Assembly (NCBI GenBank): GCA_024743115.1
Contig: JANSXC010000005.1
Location: 186,001-250,000, forward strand
DNA from: a bacterium
Lineage (GTDB): Bacteria > Planctomycetota > UBA1135 > UBA2386
Reading direction: 5' to 3'
Length of the DNA: 64,000 nt
Shown in pieces: positions 1 to 11,796 of the stretch; the stretch's first letter is position 1; every line of letters starts with the position of its first letter. The notes below the pieces were generated by a model. That model had not been told where the DNA came from and ran no database searches. It was given only the letters and a program-made list of their open reading frames with translations. Position numbers and translations under genes: made by a program.

Positions 1-119
1 CGGTAGTGCTCGTTGGCCATGAACCACTGGTTGACGAACCAGCTCCAGGGGTAGAGCACGAGGAGCACCGTGGCCAGCAACCAGGTCGGCGCGCGCCGGG
101 TGTGCAGCAGGGCTACCAT
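1..119 (-). CDS. N-terminus of a membrane protein, possibly an exosortase (cut by the left edge)
   Basis: Only the first 39 to 40 residues are in the window, read leftward from an ATG at 117-119. They contain one hydrophobic segment (about residues 12-24) followed by aromatic residues, W-S-W-F-V-N-Q-W-F and then N-E-H-Y-R. Exosortases begin with a membrane helix and then a W-rich stretch leading into a Y-S-H-G-like motif, and the last visible residues could be the lead-in to that motif. The decisive catalytic Cys, Arg and His lie outside the window, so the assignment is an inference. The gene diverges from the two envelope genes at 179-1134, which fits a small export or sorting locus. Confidence 0.45.
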   Translation of the reverse strand, partial: MVALLHTRRAPTWLLATVLLVLYPWSWFVNQWFMANEHY

Positions 120-178
120 TCCGGCGGGCAGCCTACTCGCCCACGATCGCCGCCGGAGTCGACGATTCTTCAGGAACC

Positions 179-796
179 ATGACCGCAGCCCGACGTTTCC
201 TGTCCCCCATGGCGACCTCATGGCTCATGACCGGGTCTTTCACGGCGATGCTCACGCTGCTGCCGCCCCCCGCGCCCACCCCGATCCCCGACGTCCTGCT
301 ACCCGGCCACAAACCGGTGCAGCACGAACTCGTGCTCGAATGGAACACAGCAGAGCTCGAACACCGCTTCGTCGCGTTCCCGGTCCGCGGGTTCCACGGT
401 CACACGGTCATCGAACCGGGGCAGCCGTTCTCGTTCTCGAGCAAGTACGGCACAGCGATCTACGCCCTCCCCAGCGGCGCCGCCGTGCCGTCGGACCGGA
501 CGGGGTTCGAGAACGCCAACTGGGCCGGAACGGGCGTGCCCGTGGGCGAAGTCGGTTCCGTCCCGATCGGCAACCCACTGACGCGCCTCGAGACCGTGCT
601 ACGGGTGACAGGCGTCGGTGAGGCGGCGATCACGTTCGAACGCGTGCGCGAACAGCGCTTCGACGCCAATGGCAACGTGATCGGCCAACACGACGTTTGG
701 TGGCTCGCGCTGTTCGCGGCCGCAGGCGCGACCCTGCTCGCGTTCGTCGTCGTGAGACAACGCGCGAACACGCCAACGAATCCGCACCCGGCATGA
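179..796 (+). CDS. Unrecognised envelope protein with a C-terminal membrane anchor
   Basis: This 205-residue protein is not recognised. It starts with a basic, then hydrophobic stretch (about residues 5-32, a likely signal or anchor). It continues with about 130 residues of probable beta-rich exported domain and ends with one transmembrane helix (about 171-188) and a short polar tail. An internal ATG at 212 is an alternative start. The topology, a large exported domain held by a C-terminal helix, resembles accessory proteins found near exosortases, but no motif proves this. Its stop overlaps the next gene as ATGA at 793-796, so the two are probably co-translated. Confidence 0.6.
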   Translation: MTAARRFLSPMATSWLMTGSFTAMLTLLPPPAPTPIPDVLLPGHKPVQHELVLEWNTAELEHRFVAFPVRGFHGHTVIEPGQPFSFSSKYGTAIYALPSGAAVPSDRTGFENANWAGTGVPVGEVGSVPIGNPLTRLETVLRVTGVGEAAITFERVREQRFDANGNVIGQHDVWWLALFAAAGATLLAFVVVRQRANTPTNPHPA

Positions 797-1134
797 GCGT
801 ATTCCTGAGCTATCTGCCGCTGCTGCTGCTCACGATCGTCCTCGAACTCGTGATCGTGGCACTGCTCGTGCGCGGGCCGCAGCGCCGGACCGTGCTGCTC
901 GGTTGCGTCGGCCTCAACCTCGTCACCCACCCGCTCGCGACGATCGCGTGCTGGAACTCGGGCTACCACGCCCTCGCGCTCGAACCCGTCGTCGTGCTCG
1001 CCGAATGGCTCGGCTATCGCGCCCTCCTCGGCCTCGGGACCGGCCGTGCGCTCGCCTGCTCCCTGCTGGCAAACCTCGTGACCACGATCGCCGGCGTGGC
1101 CATCGCCATCCTCCAACTGAGCCGCATGGCGTAG
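793..1134 (+). CDS. Small multi-pass membrane protein
   Basis: This 113-residue protein is almost entirely hydrophobic, with about four predicted membrane helices (roughly residues 5-24, 32-52, 60-78 and 84-108). The start codon at 793 overlaps the preceding stop by 4 nt (ATGA), which decides the start and indicates translational coupling. I do not recognise a family. With its partner at 179-796 it forms a two-gene envelope unit, opposite the putative exosortase at the left edge. Confidence 0.6.
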   Translation: MSVFLSYLPLLLLTIVLELVIVALLVRGPQRRTVLLGCVGLNLVTHPLATIACWNSGYHALALEPVVVLAEWLGYRALLGLGTGRALACSLLANLVTTIAGVAIAILQLSRMA

Positions 1135-1162
1135 TTCGGGGCCCGTGCGCTACGCTGCGCCC

Positions 1163-1948
1163 ATGCCCGCGCACCTCGCCGTTCGCAGTCTCACGCTCCT
1201 GTCCGTTGCCGTCCTCGGCGCTGCCCCGGCCATCTTCGACGGACCGACCACGGTCCAGAATCCGGCTCTGCCCAAGGCGTTCATCGACGGTGCCGGCTGG
1301 CAGAAGCTGACGCTGCTCGACTTCGTGAACGTCAACGGCCGCGCCGACACGTGGAGCGAACAGGACGGCGTGATCACTTGCACGGGCAAGCCACTCGGCG
1401 GCGCGCGCACGCAGAAGCAGTACGGCAACTTCGAGATGGTGCTCGAGTGGAAGCACCATCAGCACGCGGGCAACTCGGGACTGTTCGTCTGGTGCCCCGA
1501 GTCCGCGTTCACCGATCTGCCGCCGGGCAAGCTGCCGCGCAGCGGCATCGAAGTGCAGATCCTCGACCTCGGCTACGAGGAGAACTGGAAGAAGTCGAAC
1601 GGCAAGCACTCGGACTGGTTCACGAGCCACGGCGACGTGTTTCCCGTCGGCGCCTCGAAGATGACCGCGCTCCGGCCGCAGATCGTCTACCAGGACGAGG
1701 CCGGGCAGTCGTACAGCGTCGGCAGCAAGAAGAGCCAGCGCAGCTTCCCCACGCCGCGACTGACGAAACGCGCCGGCGAGTGGAACCACTACTACGTGCG
1801 TGCGATCAACGGCGAGGTCCGGCTCTGGGTCAACGGCCAGGAGGTCAACGGCGGCCGCGAGTGCCAGCCCGCGAAGGGCTACCTCGCGCTCGAAGCCGAA
1901 GGCGCGAAGATCGAGTTCCGCAACCTCCGGATTCGCGAACTGCCGTAG
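1163..1948 (+). CDS. DUF1080 (3-keto-disaccharide hydrolase-like) secreted protein
   Basis: This 261-residue protein has an N-terminal signal peptide (about residues 1-20) followed by one DUF1080 domain with a concanavalin-like jelly-roll fold. Family hallmarks are visible: an early W-K-L-T-L-L-D-F segment, 'YGNFEMVLEWKHHQHAGNSG' at about 85-105, a G-I-E-V-Q-I-L-D strand, and a C-terminal segment with G-E-V-R-L-W-V-N-G followed by 'GYLALEAEGAKIEFRNLRI'. DUF1080 proteins are very abundant in Planctomycetota, and some members act on 3-keto-glycosides. The exact substrate here is unknown. I chose the ATG at 1163 over an in-frame GTG at 1145 because it gives a normal signal peptide. Confidence 0.85.
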   Translation: MPAHLAVRSLTLLSVAVLGAAPAIFDGPTTVQNPALPKAFIDGAGWQKLTLLDFVNVNGRADTWSEQDGVITCTGKPLGGARTQKQYGNFEMVLEWKHHQHAGNSGLFVWCPESAFTDLPPGKLPRSGIEVQILDLGYEENWKKSNGKHSDWFTSHGDVFPVGASKMTALRPQIVYQDEAGQSYSVGSKKSQRSFPTPRLTKRAGEWNHYYVRAINGEVRLWVNGQEVNGGRECQPAKGYLALEAEGAKIEFRNLRIRELP

Positions 1949-1973
1949 TTCGCGAATCCAAAGCCGACCAACC

Positions 1974-2003
1974 GAAGTCGGCCAACCTGGGCGAGCCGAC
2001 TTC
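1974..2003. terminator. Hairpin between convergent genes, likely bidirectional terminator
   Basis: GAAGTCGGC at 1974-1982 pairs perfectly with GCCGACTTC at 1995-2003 across a 12-nt loop. It lies between the rightward DUF1080 gene and the end of the leftward M56 gene. There is no clear U-tract, so function as a terminator is inferred from position. Confidence 0.5.
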
Positions 2004-4542
2004 AGTAGTCGCGGCGCTTGCCGGGGCCCTCGGCCTTCTTGTGCTCGGCGAACTGGACCGGAGTCTCGCTGCGCACGGTGACGGCCTTGCCGTCTTTCTG
2101 CGCCGGCTCGTACCGCCAGTTCAGCACCGCAGCGAGCGCCAGCTCGTTGAAGCGCGCATCCGTGCTCGCAATGACCTTGGCAGCGCGCACCCGGCCCTGG
2201 CGCGTGATCACGAACTGCACCCGCACGTTCGCCGGCAGGTACTCGCGAAGTTTCGCCGGCACCTCGGGCGCGACCGACTGCAGGAGCCGGGGTTGCTCCT
2301 CGACCTCCGCCAACCCGAACGTCGCACCACGGTCGGCGGCCTTCCTCAGAGTGCGCAGGTAGGTCGCGAGATCTGCTCGATCCTCGCCAGCTGCGAGCTC
2401 GAGGGCCGATGCCCGCCCGAGCAGATCGACTGCCTCGTCGGTGCGACCGAGTTCGGCAAGCGCCTGCGCCCAAGGCACGTATGCGTCCGCCCGCTGCGGC
2501 TCGAGCGCAACCGCACGCTCGAAACAACGTACCGCGGACACGAACTTCCCGGCGTGCGAATAGAGCCGGCCGAGCGCGAGCAGCGCAGCCACGTCCCTGG
2601 GACTACGAGCCGCCAGCTCCACGGCTGCACGAGTGCGGGCATCGAGACCGTGGTCCACCCCACCCGCCGATTCCGGGGCGACCACAGGATCGATCGCCTG
2701 CAGAACCGCACGCAGTGCCGCGCTCTGCTCGACGTGCCCGGGCGTTCGCAGTCCGCTCGCTGCCCGCAACAGCCGTTCCCGACTCGTATCCGGCTCGAGC
2801 CGCAACAGCAGGTCCGCCGCTTCGACCGTGCGACCGAGGGCGAGCAACGCGTTCGCCTTGACGCGAACGATATCGGCTGTGGACTCGCCACCCGCCTGCT
2901 CGCGGTCGTCGAGCGCACGGTTCGCCAGCTCGACCGCTTCGGCGTAGCGCTTCGTCGCGAAGAAGACGCGCAACAGCCCGAGCTTCCATTCCCGCGACTC
3001 GGGCTCGCGCAGATTGGCGAGCCAATAGGCAGTTTCGGCCTGCTCGTAGTCGCCAATCGCGAATGCGGCGTTCGCGAGCGCCCCGTAGGTCGTGCCATCG
3101 GCGACGCCGAGGTCGACGACCTTGCGCAACGCAAAGCGAGCGGCTTCGTGACGGCCGAGACGGAAGTTCGTGATGCCGAGCAACCGCCACGCGCGGGCAA
3201 AGTCCGGCGCCTTCGTGACCGCGTCCTCGAGCACCCTCGAAGCGGCTTCGAACTCGCCGGCCGCGGAGCGCATGCCCGCCAGCGAGAGGTCGTAGGCAGC
3301 AGACGAGTTCGCCGTGCGCTGCGCCGCGAACCACGCCAGTGCCGCCGCGTGTTCGCCGCGATCCGCGCGACTCGCGTACTCCCGCAACCATTCGCGCTCG
3401 AGAGCGCTCATTGCGGGCTCGGCGGCGCGGTTCCCGCGTTGCCTCACAGGGTCCTGAGCCAGGCGCGACGACTCGGGATCGAGCGGCCGCTCGGACGGCG
3501 GTTCCGGCAGGGGTGCGGGGTCCTGCGACGCGGCCTGCACCGGCAGCAGCGGAACGAGGCCGAGTGCCGGCACGAGCAAAGCCAGCCGCAAACCGCGGGT
3601 GAGGGGCGGAGTGGAGCGGTACTTCATGATCATCTCGAGTCTCTCGGTCAACGGATGGATCGCGCCCATACCGGTCGCGAGCCGTGGCAGGAGGTTCGGG
3701 CGCGCCCGCCCGAGAACGGCAGCCGCCTCTATGAGCGCGGTCGCGTAGGCCTTCGCACGCCCCGGCAGCAATCGCAGCACGCGGCGGTCGCAACTCGTTT
3801 CTTCAGTCGCGCGCAGCCAGCGGCGGAACCACCAGACCGGCGGACACCACCAGTAGGACGCGAGCACGACGAGTTCGAGGCAACGCACCCAGTGATCGCG
3901 CCGCAGCAAGTGAACGAGTTCGTGAACGATGACGCTGTCCAGCGCTTCGTCGTCGAGGTCGTCGACGAGCGCGGCCGGCAGGAGCAGCAGCGGCACGAAG
4001 CCCGGCATCACAGCGGGCGAGATCGCGGCATCGATCACCTGGCAGCGTGGCGCCCGGCGCAGACCGACCGCGTCCGACAAGCGTCGGATGCGCGAACGCA
4101 GCGCCCGAGACGGCGCCTCGCCCGCCCGCAGCCAAGCGCGAAAACGCCACAGCGACCAGGCGGTCCAGGCAAGGAAACCGAAGCAACCCGCGAGCCACAC
4201 GGGAATCGACGCGGCCAGCGCGAGGCCCCACCAGTCCGTTGGTTCCGCGGCAACCGCGGCCACGACCCGACCGGCGGACTCGCCAGTGAACGGCACGGCC
4301 GGCAGGGTCGGCTGTGAGCTGACCGTGCCGGAAGGGGTCATCGCCAGCCCCGAATCGATCTCGCCGACCAGACTCCCGTGCGCGATACCTGGCAACACGG
4401 CGACCTCGAGGAACGGCGGCACGAGCAGCTTGACGAAGACCAGCACCCAGAGCAGGTGCGCGACCTCCGGACGCCGCCGCAGGAGCAGCCCAGCCACGGC
4501 GAGAAGCAGGACGACGCCGACGTGGACCACGAGAACGGTCAT
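2002..4542 (-). CDS. BlaR1-like M56 metalloprotease fused to TPR repeats and a TonB C-terminal domain
   Basis: 846-residue membrane protein. The N-terminal third is BlaR1/MecR1-like: helices at about 1-22, 30-48 and 102-130, then the zinc site H-E-L-V-H at 207-211 followed by the usual aromatic stretch and an E-E-T-S-C-D-R segment that carries the third ligand. A fourth hydrophobic segment lies near residue 315. In place of a penicillin-binding sensor, the rest is about 350 residues of TPR-like helical repeats and a C-terminal TonB-type domain (about 760-840, with the R-V-x-A-x-V-I-x-S-x-D and N-W-R-Y-x-P pattern). The start overlaps the BlaI-like gene stop by ATGA, so the pair is one operon. 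In the family, the protease removes the BlaI repressor when a signal is sensed. The signal here is unknown. Confidence 0.9.
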   Translation of the reverse strand: MTVLVVHVGVVLLLAVAGLLLRRRPEVAHLLWVLVFVKLLVPPFLEVAVLPGIAHGSLVGEIDSGLAMTPSGTVSSQPTLPAVPFTGESAGRVVAAVAAEPTDWWGLALAASIPVWLAGCFGFLAWTAWSLWRFRAWLRAGEAPSRALRSRIRRLSDAVGLRRAPRCQVIDAAISPAVMPGFVPLLLLPAALVDDLDDEALDSVIVHELVHLLRRDHWVRCLELVVLASYWWCPPVWWFRRWLRATEETSCDRRVLRLLPGRAKAYATALIEAAAVLGRARPNLLPRLATGMGAIHPLTERLEMIMKYRSTPPLTRGLRLALLVPALGLVPLLPVQAASQDPAPLPEPPSERPLDPESSRLAQDPVRQRGNRAAEPAMSALEREWLREYASRADRGEHAAALAWFAAQRTANSSAAYDLSLAGMRSAAGEFEAASRVLEDAVTKAPDFARAWRLLGITNFRLGRHEAARFALRKVVDLGVADGTTYGALANAAFAIGDYEQAETAYWLANLREPESREWKLGLLRVFFATKRYAEAVELANRALDDREQAGGESTADIVRVKANALLALGRTVEAADLLLRLEPDTSRERLLRAASGLRTPGHVEQSAALRAVLQAIDPVVAPESAGGVDHGLDARTRAAVELAARSPRDVAALLALGRLYSHAGKFVSAVRCFERAVALEPQRADAYVPWAQALAELGRTDEAVDLLGRASALELAAGEDRADLATYLRTLRKAADRGATFGLAEVEEQPRLLQSVAPEVPAKLREYLPANVRVQFVITRQGRVRAAKVIASTDARFNELALAAVLNWRYEPAQKDGKAVTVRSETPVQFAEHKKAEGPGKRRDY

Positions 4543-4952
4543 TTGTCATCCCCCTCGTTTCGTTCGCGCTCGAGCCGATCGACCAGTTCGCGCAACCGCG
4601 AGAGTTCAGCGCCGTCCAGCCGATGGTCCCCGACGAGATGCGTGAGCAGCGGCGCGATCGCCCCACCGCACAACGTGTCGGCGATGTCCGTCAGCCGGTT
4701 CTGGATCAGCTGACCGCGGTCGATACTGGCGCGGAAGCGATGCGGCATCGTTCGACGCTGGCGCTTGACGAACTTCTTGGCCTCGAGCCGCTCGAGCAGC
4801 TTTTGCACCGTCGCGTAGTGTGAAGTGCCGCCATCGGGATACAGCCGATCGGTGAGCATCCGGATCGTGGCCGGCTGGTCGTCCCAGAGGGCCTCGAGCA
4901 CGGCGAGTTCGGCGGCGGTGACATCGGGGCGGGCTGGGTCGCGGCGTGGCAT
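4539..4952 (-). CDS. BlaI/MecI-family winged-helix transcriptional repressor
   Basis: 137-residue cytoplasmic DNA-binding protein. It has the BlaI/MecI/CopY layout: an N-terminal winged helix beginning L-A-V-L-E-A-L-W with the 'SHYATVQKLLERLEAKKFV' recognition-helix region, then an acidic helical dimerisation tail ending in E-R-N-E-G-D-D-K. It is translationally coupled to the M56 protease gene (ATGA overlap), the standard partner that inactivates it. The ATG at 4950-4952 gives the normal family length; the frame stays open further upstream but without family similarity. It is expected to repress its own operon through sites just upstream (see 4999-5041). Confidence 0.92.
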   Translation of the reverse strand: MPRRDPARPDVTAAELAVLEALWDDQPATIRMLTDRLYPDGGTSHYATVQKLLERLEAKKFVKRQRRTMPHRFRASIDRGQLIQNRLTDIADTLCGGAIAPLLTHLVGDHRLDGAELSRLRELVDRLERERNEGDDK

Positions 4953-4998
4953 GGTCGTTCGCAGGTGGATTCGGTTCTGGGGCAGGGCCGACGACTCA

Positions 4999-5041
4999 GT
5001 CAACACGTCTGACACTAAGACGATTTGACTGATCCTGTCAA
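4999..5041 (-). promoter_or_regulatory. Candidate promoter and paired operator half-sites upstream of the BlaI gene
   Basis: A TTGACA -35-like box for leftward transcription sits at 5036-5041; the matching -10 is weak. The same stretch holds two 4-bp inverted repeats with identical 7-bp spacing: GTCA (4999-5002) with TGAC (5010-5013), and TGAC (5026-5029) with GTCA (5037-5040). BlaI-family repressors bind short dyads overlapping their own promoter, so these are reasonable operators. This is an inference from spacing and location. Confidence 0.4.
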
Positions 5042-5107
5042 CCCGATATCGCAACGCATTCGGCCAAGAAACGGCCCCGGCCCCGGCGAACGATCTTCGA
5101 AACCGCC

Positions 5108-7901
<2,794 letters not shown>

Positions 7902-7951
7902 CGTCGACGCGCGGAGCGCGGGCCAGCAGAACGCGACCCCGCGCCAGCCGC

Positions 7952-8362
7952 TCAGCGAGCGCGCGCGATCACCTGGATCTCGACACGCGCGCCGCCCGGC
8001 AGCGCCTTGACCGCGACACAGGCTCGAGCCGGCGGGTTGGTGAACCGCGGCCCGTAGATCGAGTTGAACTCCGCGTAGTTGCCGATATCCGTGAGATAGA
8101 CGGTCGCGGACAGGCAGTCGTCGAGCGTGAGCCCGTCGCGCGCGAGTTCGGCCTCGAGCGCGTCGACCGCGGACTTCGCCTCGACGGCGAACGCCACGTC
8201 ACCACGCTCGCTGCCGATCTTGCCGGCCACGAAGACGAGACCGCCATACGTGACCGAAGCCGAGTAGGGCCCGAGCGCGTTCGACGGCGCGCGATAGGTC
8301 GGGCCCGCACACCCAGTGAAGAGCAACGCGGACAGAGAACTCAGAAGTAGCAGGCGACGCAT
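7952..8362 (-). CDS. RidA/YjgF-family protein with a lipoprotein signal
   Basis: 136-residue protein. Residues 1-18 form a lipoprotein-type signal ending L-F-T-G-C (Cys18), and the rest is a full RidA/YER057c/UK114 domain with 'VFVAGKIGS', 'DCLSATVYLTDIGNYAEFN', 'YGPRFTNPPARACVAVKALP' and the C-terminal 'GARVEIQVIAR', which carries the conserved Arg and acidic residue. Cytosolic RidA deaminates reactive enamine intermediates of amino-acid metabolism. An exported, lipid-anchored version is unusual and its substrate is unknown. It lies just downstream of the BNR-repeat gene on the same strand, 49 nt away, and may be co-transcribed with it. Confidence 0.85.
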   Translation of the reverse strand: MRRLLLLSSLSALLFTGCAGPTYRAPSNALGPYSASVTYGGLVFVAGKIGSERGDVAFAVEAKSAVDALEAELARDGLTLDDCLSATVYLTDIGNYAEFNSIYGPRFTNPPARACVAVKALPGGARVEIQVIARAR

Positions 8363-8411
8363 GGCGGGGTGAGCGTAGCGCGCCCCGCCGCGGCCGTCGC
8401 CTCGCGTTCTG

Positions 8412-11400
8412 CTACCGCTTGCGCCATTCGGGCAGTCGGCCGGGAGTGTCGCCGACCCCAGCCAGCTCGAGCGCACGCTCGAGCGCCGGCAGATCCACGG
8501 TCGCGAGCGACCGCACCTGCGCGAGCACCGGCTCGAACGCTTGCGCTGCGAAACGGTACGCATCGCGCTCGGTCTGCGTCGGCGCGGAGCTCGTGTAGAG
8601 CTGGGAGCCCGCAACGTTCTCGATGCGGTTGCTGATCGACATCGCGGCGGGCTTGTTGCGACCCGACAGCGAGCGGTCACCCGAGAGCGCTACGCGCAGA
8701 TCCGCGAGATTGCCGTCGAGCTCCTCGATGCGGGCGAGCATCGCCGGATCGACATTGCCGCGCCGGGCCGCGACCCTGATGTGATCGATGCGCGTCTGCA
8801 GCTCGCCCAGCACCCGCGACGTCGCGCGCACGGCACGCCGCAGCTCGACGACGTCCTTCTGGAACGTGAGCACCTCCGCCCGATCCGCCGCCGGCAACGT
8901 CGCGAGCCCGAGCGCTTCGACCTCGAACTCGACCGGACCTGCGAGCTGACTCACAACGCCTGCTACCTCCTGCTCGAGCGTCGCCGAGAACTTGCCGGGC
9001 AGCACCAGCGGACCGGCCGCCGGCATCGACCACGGCGCGCCCGGGCCACCGCTCGACAGTTCGACCTTCGTCGCCTTCGGATAACGCAGGTCCCACGCGA
9101 TGCGATGCATGCCCGCCGTGCGCGGCGCATCGACCCGACGAACGAACGCACCGCTGGCATCGCGAATCGTCACGAACACGGCCGGCTCGTTTTCACGGGC
9201 CTCGGCGCGCATCTGCTCGTCGGTCGGGAACGGGTACGACTCGTCGCTCTTGCGCGCGTCGGCCTGCGCCGTCTCCCGCCGCTCTTTCTGCGTCTGCAGG
9301 CCATCCCGCAAGCGATAGGTGATGATCGCGCCGAACTCGGGGTTCGGGGCGGCGTAGAACGTCGAGCCCTGCGAACCGAGCCCGGTGTTGAGCCCGAGTC
9401 GACTGCGCTGGATGTAGAGCGGCGCCTTGCGCACGCCGAACAGCTGCGCCGGCGCCGCCATCGCGTCCTCGGTGATCGAACGCAACGGCGTGTAGTCGTC
9501 GAGCACGTAGAAGCCGCGACCGAACGTGCCGAGGATCAGATCGTTCTCGCGACGCTGGATCTCGATGTCACGCACGGCCACCGTCGGCAATCCGCTCTTC
9601 ATCCGGATCCACGACTCGCCCCGGTTCAACGACACCCACAGGCCATACTCCGTGCCGACGAACAACAGGTTCTCGTTCACGTGGTCCTCGGCGACCGACC
9701 AGACGACATCGGTCGCGGGCAGGTTGGCGGCGATCGACTGCCAGGTCGCGCCGCGATCGTCGCTCACGAAGACGTAGGGTTTGAAGTCGCCGTTCTTGTG
9801 GTTACTGAAGCCCGCGTAGATGCGGTCGGCACTGTGGCGCGACGCCTCGAGGCGGCTGACGTAGGTCTGCTCCGGCACACCGGGCACCGACGCGATCTTC
9901 CGCCAGCTCTGGCCGCCGTCACTCGTCACGTGAATGAGCCCGTCGTCGGTGCCGACGAAGAGCACGTTCTCGTCCACGGGCGACTCGGCGAGAGACACGC
10001 AGTTGCCGTACACCGACGTCGAGGCGTTCTTGGCCACCGCGTCGACATCCTGAACCCGGCCCATGACCTTCAACTGGTCACGGTCGATGCCGCGCGTCAG
10101 GTCGCCGCTGATCGTCCGCCACGAATCGCCGCGATCGTCGCTGCGAAACAGGCGATCACCGGCGAAGTAGAGCCGCGTGTGGCTGTGCGAGCTGATCATC
10201 AGCGGCGAATCCCAGTTCCACACGATCGGCGGCTCGTCGGGCGCCTGACGCGGTTTGATGTCCGTGAGCTCGCCGCTCTTGCGATCGTGCCGCACGAGCC
10301 CGCCGTACTGCCACTGCGTGTAGACGATGTCAGGATTGGTCGGATCGACCTGCGCCTCGTAGCCGTCACCACCGACGGTCACGAACCAGTCTTCGTTGGT
10401 GATGCCCGCGAGGCTCGTCGTGCGCGACGGCCCGCCCATCGAGTTGTTGTCCTGCGTGCCGCCGTAGATGTTGTAGAACGGCAACGCCTGGTCCGCGCTC
10501 ACGCGATAGAACTGCGTCACGGGCAGATTCTCGCGGAAGTCCCAGTTCTTGCCGCCATCGTACGTTTCGTAGATGCCGCCATCGCCACCGATCAGGAGGT
10601 GACGCGGGTTGCGCGGATCGATCCAGAGCGCGTGATCGTCGACGTGACGATGCTTGTTGCCGACCGGCGACCAGGTCTTGCCGCCATCGCGAGAGACCGA
10701 GGTCCAGGTGTCGAGGCAGTAGACGGTGTCGACGTCGTGCGGATCGCAGACGAGCTCGTTGTAGTACTGCGGACTGTTGCTGACCTTGCCGCTCTGCTTC
10801 GTCCAGCTCTCGCCGCCGTCGACCGAACGGAACGTGCCGCCCTTGCCGCGCTGGGCCTCGATGATCGCGTAGACGACGTCCGGGTTGGTCGATGCCATCG
10901 CCAGCCCGATGCGGCCCTTGTCCACCGCGGGCAACCCGGTCGTGATCTTCCGCCACGTCTTGCCGCCGTCCGTAGTCTTGTGAATGCCCGACTCCGGGCC
11001 GCCGTTGATCAAGGTCCAGACGTGGCGCCGACGCTGATACGAACTCGCGATCGCGATGTCCGGATTGCGCGGGTCGAGCACGACCTCGTTGACACCCGTG
11101 TGCTCACTGATGTCGAGCACCTTGTTCCAGGTCTCGCCGCCGTCGGTCGTCTTGTAGAGCCCGCGGTCGCCACCGCTCTTCCACAACGGACCCTGCGCTG
11201 CCACCCACACGACGCGTGAGTCGCGCGGGTCCACGACGATCTTGCCGATGTGCTCGCTGTTGCGGAGCCCCATGTTCTTCCAGGTCCTACCGCCATCGAG
11301 CGAGCGATAGACCCCATCACCCCAGGACACGCTGCGCTGGCTGTTGTTCTCACCCGAGCCGACCCAGATCGTGTGGCGGTTGTTCGGATCGATCGTGACG

Positions 11401-11684
11401 CAGCCGATCGAGTACGACGACTGCGAGTCGAAGACCGGCTCGAACGTGATGCCGTGATTCTCGGTACGCCACACGCCGCCCGATGCGACGGCGATGAACC
11501 AGCGCGAGCTGTCGACGGAATCGACGGCGAGATCCGCGATTCGGCCGGACGCGAGCGCCGGTCCGATCCCGCGGAACTTCAAAGCACCGATCTCCAACGC
11601 GCTGGGTTTCGACGACGTGATGCCGTCGTCCGCCTGCGCGAGCAGGGGCGTCAGCGCGAACAATGCAACGCAAAGGGTCCTCAT
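8412..11684 (-). CDS. Large secreted BNR-repeat (VPS10/sortilin-like) beta-propeller protein
   Basis: 1090-residue secreted protein with a signal peptide (about 1-18). Residues about 30-750 carry many BNR/Asp-box motifs (S/T-x-D-x-G-x-x-W), including S-L-D-G-G-R-T-W, T-T-D-G-G-E-T-W, S-V-D-G-G-E-S-W, S-R-D-G-G-K-T-W and T-S-D-G-G-Q-S-W. This is the pattern of VPS10/sortilin-like glycosyl-hydrolase-annotated proteins that form large beta-propellers. The C-terminal 300 residues include a beta-sandwich segment ('AGMHRIAWDLRYP') and a helical coiled stretch. No catalytic residues can be assigned with confidence. The ATG at 11684 gives a good signal peptide; an upstream start near 11711 is possible. 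Confidence 0.88.
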   Translation of the reverse strand: MRTLCVALFALTPLLAQADDGITSSKPSALEIGALKFRGIGPALASGRIADLAVDSVDSSRWFIAVASGGVWRTENHGITFEPVFDSQSSYSIGCVTIDPNNRHTIWVGSGENNSQRSVSWGDGVYRSLDGGRTWKNMGLRNSEHIGKIVVDPRDSRVVWVAAQGPLWKSGGDRGLYKTTDGGETWNKVLDISEHTGVNEVVLDPRNPDIAIASSYQRRRHVWTLINGGPESGIHKTTDGGKTWRKITTGLPAVDKGRIGLAMASTNPDVVYAIIEAQRGKGGTFRSVDGGESWTKQSGKVSNSPQYYNELVCDPHDVDTVYCLDTWTSVSRDGGKTWSPVGNKHRHVDDHALWIDPRNPRHLLIGGDGGIYETYDGGKNWDFRENLPVTQFYRVSADQALPFYNIYGGTQDNNSMGGPSRTTSLAGITNEDWFVTVGGDGYEAQVDPTNPDIVYTQWQYGGLVRHDRKSGELTDIKPRQAPDEPPIVWNWDSPLMISSHSHTRLYFAGDRLFRSDDRGDSWRTISGDLTRGIDRDQLKVMGRVQDVDAVAKNASTSVYGNCVSLAESPVDENVLFVGTDDGLIHVTSDGGQSWRKIASVPGVPEQTYVSRLEASRHSADRIYAGFSNHKNGDFKPYVFVSDDRGATWQSIAANLPATDVVWSVAEDHVNENLLFVGTEYGLWVSLNRGESWIRMKSGLPTVAVRDIEIQRRENDLILGTFGRGFYVLDDYTPLRSITEDAMAAPAQLFGVRKAPLYIQRSRLGLNTGLGSQGSTFYAAPNPEFGAIITYRLRDGLQTQKERRETAQADARKSDESYPFPTDEQMRAEARENEPAVFVTIRDASGAFVRRVDAPRTAGMHRIAWDLRYPKATKVELSSGGPGAPWSMPAAGPLVLPGKFSATLEQEVAGVVSQLAGPVEFEVEALGLATLPAADRAEVLTFQKDVVELRRAVRATSRVLGELQTRIDHIRVAARRGNVDPAMLARIEELDGNLADLRVALSGDRSLSGRNKPAAMSISNRIENVAGSQLYTSSAPTQTERDAYRFAAQAFEPVLAQVRSLATVDLPALERALELAGVGDTPGRLPEWRKR

Positions 11685-11796
11685 GGCCGAAGAATCTAGC
11701 CGGCACCCCACTCGGATCGCACGCGGCTCTGCGTCACCGGTGGAAACCGACTAGGATTCCGACTCCACCCGCCACCACCTGGATCAAGGAGTTCTC

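Noticed and set aside
1351-4317. Very long open frame on the + strand (about 990 codons) across the M56 gene
   Set aside because: It runs opposite and out of frame with the DUF1080 and M56/TonB genes, is Arg/Pro-rich and shows no motif. High GC keeps antisense frames open.
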